A DNA stretch of 8,853 nucleotides. Source: Holophagales bacterium (lineage in GTDB: Bacteria; Acidobacteriota; Holophagae; Holophagales; Holophagaceae). This document shows positions 6,537 to 8,853 of the stretch, one piece after another. Location of the stretch: the NCBI GenBank assembly GCA_031283145.1, contig JAITCJ010000026.1, positions 1 through 8,853 on the forward strand, written 5' to 3'. The translations under genes were made by a program, and so were the position numbers. Every line of letters starts with the position of its first letter. Positions within the stretch are counted from its first letter, which is position 1. Below the pieces are notes generated by a model. That model was not told the origin of the DNA. It ran no database searches and saw only the letters and a program-made list of their open reading frames with translations.

Positions 6537-7412
6537 ATGAAAATCCTCATCGCTGACGCGTTTGACGCCAAACTGCCGGAGCGTCTGGCGGCATTTGGCC
6601 AGGTATCCAGTGATATGGCCACACTGAACGAAGCGGAAGTTCTGCTGATCCGTTCTAAAACAACCGTAAACGCCGATCTCATTGCCAAGGCCCCTAAACT
6701 CAAGCTGGTCATTCGCGGCGGCGTTGGCATGGATAACGTTGACAAAAAACTTTGCGCCGAAAAGAGGATCAAAGCGCTAAATACGCCTAAAGCCTCCAGT
6801 GTGGCCGTGGCTGAAATGGCAATGGCGCTCATGGCAGCCATACCGGCCCGCCTGATTGAAGCTCATGTTTCCATGACCGAAGGCAAATTTTTAAAGAGCG
6901 AACTCAAGCGCACGGAACTGTTCAAAAAGACGCTTGGACTCATCGGCGCGGGAGCCATTGCCACTGAGACCGCCAAACGCGCCGCCGCTTTTGGAATGAA
7001 GGTAATCGCCTTTGACCCATACATCAAAGAACATCCAGTCGCGGATATGGTTCCAACAATGGACGCCCTGATCGCTCAAGCCGATTACATCTCAATTCAC
7101 ACTCCGCTCACAGATGAGACCAGAGGCATGATTAACTCCGCGCTAATCGCCAAGATGAAAGACGGCGTCATTATTATCAACACCGGCCGAGGCAAGTGCG
7201 TAGTTGAGAATGATCTGGCCGAAGCCCTCAAGAGCGGCAAGGTCCGCGCTTACGGCACAGACGTATGGTTCAGCGACCCGCCGCCGTCAGACTGTCCGCT
7301 CCTCAAGGCTCCCAATGTATTTATGGCCCCACACATTGGCGCCAGCACAAAAGAAAACCTTGGGCGTATCGGAGATGAAGTCATCGCTATTTTAACGGAC
7401 TTCAACAAGTAA
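6537..7412 (+). CDS. serA: D-3-phosphoglycerate dehydrogenase, short form without ACT domain
   Basis: This 291-residue NAD-dependent D-2-hydroxyacid dehydrogenase would oxidise 3-phosphoglycerate to 3-phosphohydroxypyruvate, the first step of serine synthesis. Substrate-site motifs IRSKT (38-42) and RGGVGMDNVD (60-69) are present. The Rossmann motif is GAGAIA (137-142), with Ala in place of the usual third Gly, and Asp160 follows at the cofactor ribose position. The catalytic Arg218 (NTGRG) and His266 (PHIGAS) are intact. The acid normally supplied by Glu in a DVFxxEP-type motif is Asp247 here (TDVWFSDPPP). The protein ends after the catalytic domain, so it lacks the ACT and ASB regulatory domains, as in type III enzymes, and ACT-mediated serine feedback is not expected. 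AAGGAG (6526-6531) lies five bases before the ATG. Its position before serC makes the substrate assignment firm. Confidence 0.94.
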   Translation: MKILIADAFDAKLPERLAAFGQVSSDMATLNEAEVLLIRSKTTVNADLIAKAPKLKLVIRGGVGMDNVDKKLCAEKRIKALNTPKASSVAVAEMAMALMAAIPARLIEAHVSMTEGKFLKSELKRTELFKKTLGLIGAGAIATETAKRAAAFGMKVIAFDPYIKEHPVADMVPTMDALIAQADYISIHTPLTDETRGMINSALIAKMKDGVIIINTGRGKCVVENDLAEALKSGKVRAYGTDVWFSDPPPSDCPLLKAPNVFMAPHIGASTKENLGRIGDEVIAILTDFNK

Positions 7413-7479
7413 AAACGGCCGGGGAAAAAGCGGGAAAAAATCTGAAACTGCTAAGGTTTCCATTCATATGAGGTCATCA

Positions 7480-8577
7480 ATGTCTAAACGTACCATTAAC
7501 TTTTACGCTGGTCCAGCCGGACTCCCAATGGAGCCGCTCAAAAAGGCGCAGGACGAACTGCTGGATTTTGCGGGGACCGGCATGTCCGTCATGGAAATCA
7601 GCCATCGTTCCAAGGAATACGACGCTGTTCACGAAGAGGCTATCGCTCTCACAAAAGAGCTGATGAACATTCCGGACAATTTTAAAGTGCTGTTCATCCA
7701 GGGCGGAGCGCACCTTGCTTTCGGCATGATCCCTTTGAACCTGCTGCGCAAAGACCGCAAAGCCGATTACATCACCACAGGCAACTGGGCTGAAAAAGCC
7801 TATAAAGAAGCCAAGCTGGTCGCGGGCGACAGAGTCCGCGAAGCCGCCACCACAAAGTCTGAAAAGTTTGCCCGCCTGCCAAGACCATCTGAGTTACAAA
7901 TAAGCCCTGACGCCGCTTTTGTCCACTTCACATCCAACAACACGGTTGAAGGCACTCAGTGGCACGAATTTCCCAAAACCGACAGACCTTACATCTGCGA
8001 CATGTCCTCCGACATCATGTGGCGTCCCATGGACATTTCCCAATTCGGAATAATATACGCCGGCGCTCAGAAGAACTTAGGCCCGTCAGGCGTCACCCTG
8101 GTCGTCATACGCGAAGATTTCCTTGAAATGTGTGAAGCCCAGGACCTGCCAAGCTATCTGCGGTACAGGATTCACGCTGAAAAGAACAGCCTCTATAACA
8201 CACCGCCGACATTTGGTATTTACATACTCCGCAACATCCTTGCTTACAACAAGTCAATTGGCGGATTGAAAACCATTGAGGCAAACAACCGCAAGAAAGG
8301 CGAACTGCTCTACGGCTGCATTGACAAGCATTCCGGCTTCTTTAAATCATTCGTCACAGAAAAAGCAGATCGTTCGCTGATGAACATTGACTTCTTTCTC
8401 CCAACCGATGAACTCACTGATACATTCGTCAAAGAAGCCAAGAAGAACGACATGGTTGGCCTCAAGGGATACCGCGACATCGGCGGAATCCGAGTCAGCG
8501 CCTACAATGCCGTCACGGTTGATAATGTGAAAACACTGGTTGAGTTCATGGAAGAATTTGTCAAGAAAAACGGATAG
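7480..8577 (+). CDS. serC: Phosphoserine aminotransferase
   Basis: The product is a 365-residue class V PLP-dependent aminotransferase, the normal SerC length, converting 3-phosphohydroxypyruvate and glutamate to O-phosphoserine and 2-oxoglutarate. It opens with NFYAGPAGLP. It has His42-Arg43 (SHRSKEY) for the substrate phosphate/carboxylate, Trp103 (TGNW) stacking on PLP, Asp174 (CDMSSD) for the pyridine nitrogen, and Gln197-Lys198 (GAQKNLGPSG) with Lys198 as the Schiff-base lysine. These numbers nearly coincide with E. coli SerC. Asn240-Thr241 (YNTPPTFGI) contribute from the partner subunit. An in-frame ATG lies at 7468, but I choose 7480 because GAGGT (7470-7474) is a ribosome binding site five bases before it. 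It follows serA by 67 bases on the same strand, apparently as the last gene of the operon. In some bacteria SerC also serves pyridoxal phosphate synthesis. Confidence 0.97.
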   Translation: MSKRTINFYAGPAGLPMEPLKKAQDELLDFAGTGMSVMEISHRSKEYDAVHEEAIALTKELMNIPDNFKVLFIQGGAHLAFGMIPLNLLRKDRKADYITTGNWAEKAYKEAKLVAGDRVREAATTKSEKFARLPRPSELQISPDAAFVHFTSNNTVEGTQWHEFPKTDRPYICDMSSDIMWRPMDISQFGIIYAGAQKNLGPSGVTLVVIREDFLEMCEAQDLPSYLRYRIHAEKNSLYNTPPTFGIYILRNILAYNKSIGGLKTIEANNRKKGELLYGCIDKHSGFFKSFVTEKADRSLMNIDFFLPTDELTDTFVKEAKKNDMVGLKGYRDIGGIRVSAYNAVTVDNVKTLVEFMEEFVKKNG

Positions 8578-8626
8578 GGGACGTTTATTTCATTGATTGA
8601 TCTTTACTCCACTGTGGTTTGATCCC

Positions 8627-8672
8627 CCGGCCTTGCCGCGGACACGGTTTCGCAAGCGTTCCTTCAGGCCGG
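8627..8672. repeat. Stem-loop 1 of the array after serC
   Basis: CCGGCCT (8627-8633) pairs perfectly with AGGCCGG (8666-8672) around a 32-base interior. An alternative inner stem exists, CTTGC (8632-8636) with GCAAG (8652-8656). No T-run follows, so it is not a simple terminator. It is the first of five closely spaced stems downstream of serC. Confidence 0.5.
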
Positions 8673-8681
8673 AACAGCCCA

Positions 8682-8707
8682 ATACCCAGCCTTGAAAGGC
8701 GGGGTAT
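8682..8707. repeat. Stem-loop 2 of the array after serC
   Basis: ATACCC (8682-8687) pairs with GGGTAT (8702-8707). After one A/G mismatch, GCCT (8689-8692) pairs with AGGC (8697-8700) closing a TGAA tetraloop. This is a compact and probably stable hairpin. It lies nine bases after stem 1 and is not followed by Ts. Confidence 0.55.
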
Positions 8708-8720
8708 CACCGCAAGGCGT

Positions 8721-8755
8721 ATGTTTGGCGGGGAACGCAAACCCCTGCCAAACAT
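8721..8755. repeat. Stem-loop 3 of the array after serC
   Basis: ATGTTTGGC (8721-8729) pairs perfectly with GCCAAACAT (8747-8755). The stem continues past a single bulged T as GGGG (8730-8733) with CCCC (8742-8745), closing an eight-base loop. Thirteen base pairs in total make this the longest stem in the array. TTGATA follows, not a T-run. Confidence 0.6.
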
Positions 8756-8760
8756 TGATA

Positions 8761-8798
8761 GCGCATGAGACTAAAGGCTCATGCGCCCTTATTGCTTT
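8761..8798 (+). terminator. Candidate intrinsic terminator (stem-loop 4)
   Basis: GCGCATGAG (8761-8769) pairs perfectly with CTCATGCGC (8778-8786) around an eight-base loop, followed by CCCTTATTGCTTT. The stem is strong and G+C-rich at its base. The tail is T-rich but interrupted, so termination strength is uncertain. It lies about 185 bases after the serC stop, further than usual, but it is the best terminator-like structure for the ser operon. Confidence 0.45.
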
Positions 8799-8806
8799 AA
8801 CCTGGG

Positions 8807-8834
8807 GGCAAAATTGCTTCAGCTAATTTTGCTC
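8807..8834. repeat. Stem-loop 5 of the array after serC
   Basis: GCAAAATT (8808-8815) pairs with AATTTTGC (8825-8832), extended outward by a G-T and a G-C pair to 8806/8834, around a nine-base loop. The following ATCTTCTACTTATT is T-rich, so this could be a second, weaker terminator. Confidence 0.45.
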
Positions 8835-8853
8835 ATCTTCTACTTATTGCCGT

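Noticed and set aside
6491..6841. Minus-strand open frame of 116 codons over the start of serA
   Set aside because: Shadow of serA: low-complexity Ala/Ser/Leu composition, antisense to a well-supported gene.
7468..7479. Upstream ATG for serC adding MRSS
   Set aside because: The ATG at 7468 overlaps the GAGGT ribosome binding site that serves the ATG at 7480, and SerC family members start close to the NFYAGPAGLP motif.
8585..8755. Minus-strand open frame of 56 codons beginning MFGRGLRSPP
   Set aside because: It lies wholly inside the stem-loop array, is rich in Arg, Pro and Gly as expected from G+C-rich hairpins read by chance, and has no Shine-Dalgarno or recognisable domain. It could be a spurious frame carried by a repeated element.

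Overview
The window looks like chromosomal DNA of a Gram-negative bacterium of moderate G+C. The evidence is an exported prolyl oligopeptidase-type peptidase, a membrane-anchored calcineurin-like phosphoesterase and a response regulator with a C-terminal DUF4388 domain, a pairing common in deltaproteobacteria, Acidobacteria and related deep Gram-negative phyla. I cannot fix the phylum from sequence alone. There are no rRNA or tRNA genes, CRISPR arrays, phage genes or transposase genes.

Layout. Bases 2-118 may be the last 38 codons of a gene entering from the left. Bases 119-657 hold no convincing gene but a dense run of inverted repeats: a 91-bp element with perfect 17-bp arms (169-259), a nested hairpin (317-388), and a 116-bp MITE-like element with 28-bp terminal inverted repeats bounded by TA (388-503). 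On the minus strand, 658-2802 encodes a complete S9A prolyl oligopeptidase with an N-terminal signal sequence. Divergent from it, across an intergenic region with an operator-like palindrome, is a plus-strand four-helix membrane metallophosphoesterase (3017-4144), followed by a stand-alone receiver-DUF4388 response regulator (4259-4987).

The most coherent block is 5239-8577: a DUF1015 protein, a short 3-phosphoglycerate dehydrogenase (serA) and phosphoserine aminotransferase (serC), all on the plus strand with 56- and 67-bp gaps, probably one operon. SerA oxidises 3-phosphoglycerate to 3-phosphohydroxypyruvate and SerC transaminates it to O-phosphoserine. The third step, phosphoserine phosphatase (SerB), is not in the window. 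The DUF1015 protein sits where a third serine-pathway function would be expected and carries a DGHHR motif resembling ParB/SerK-type proteins, so it is the best candidate here for an under-described biochemical role.

After serC, bases 8578-8853 hold no convincing gene but five consecutive stem-loops. One or more may terminate the ser operon, but the array is longer than an ordinary terminator.
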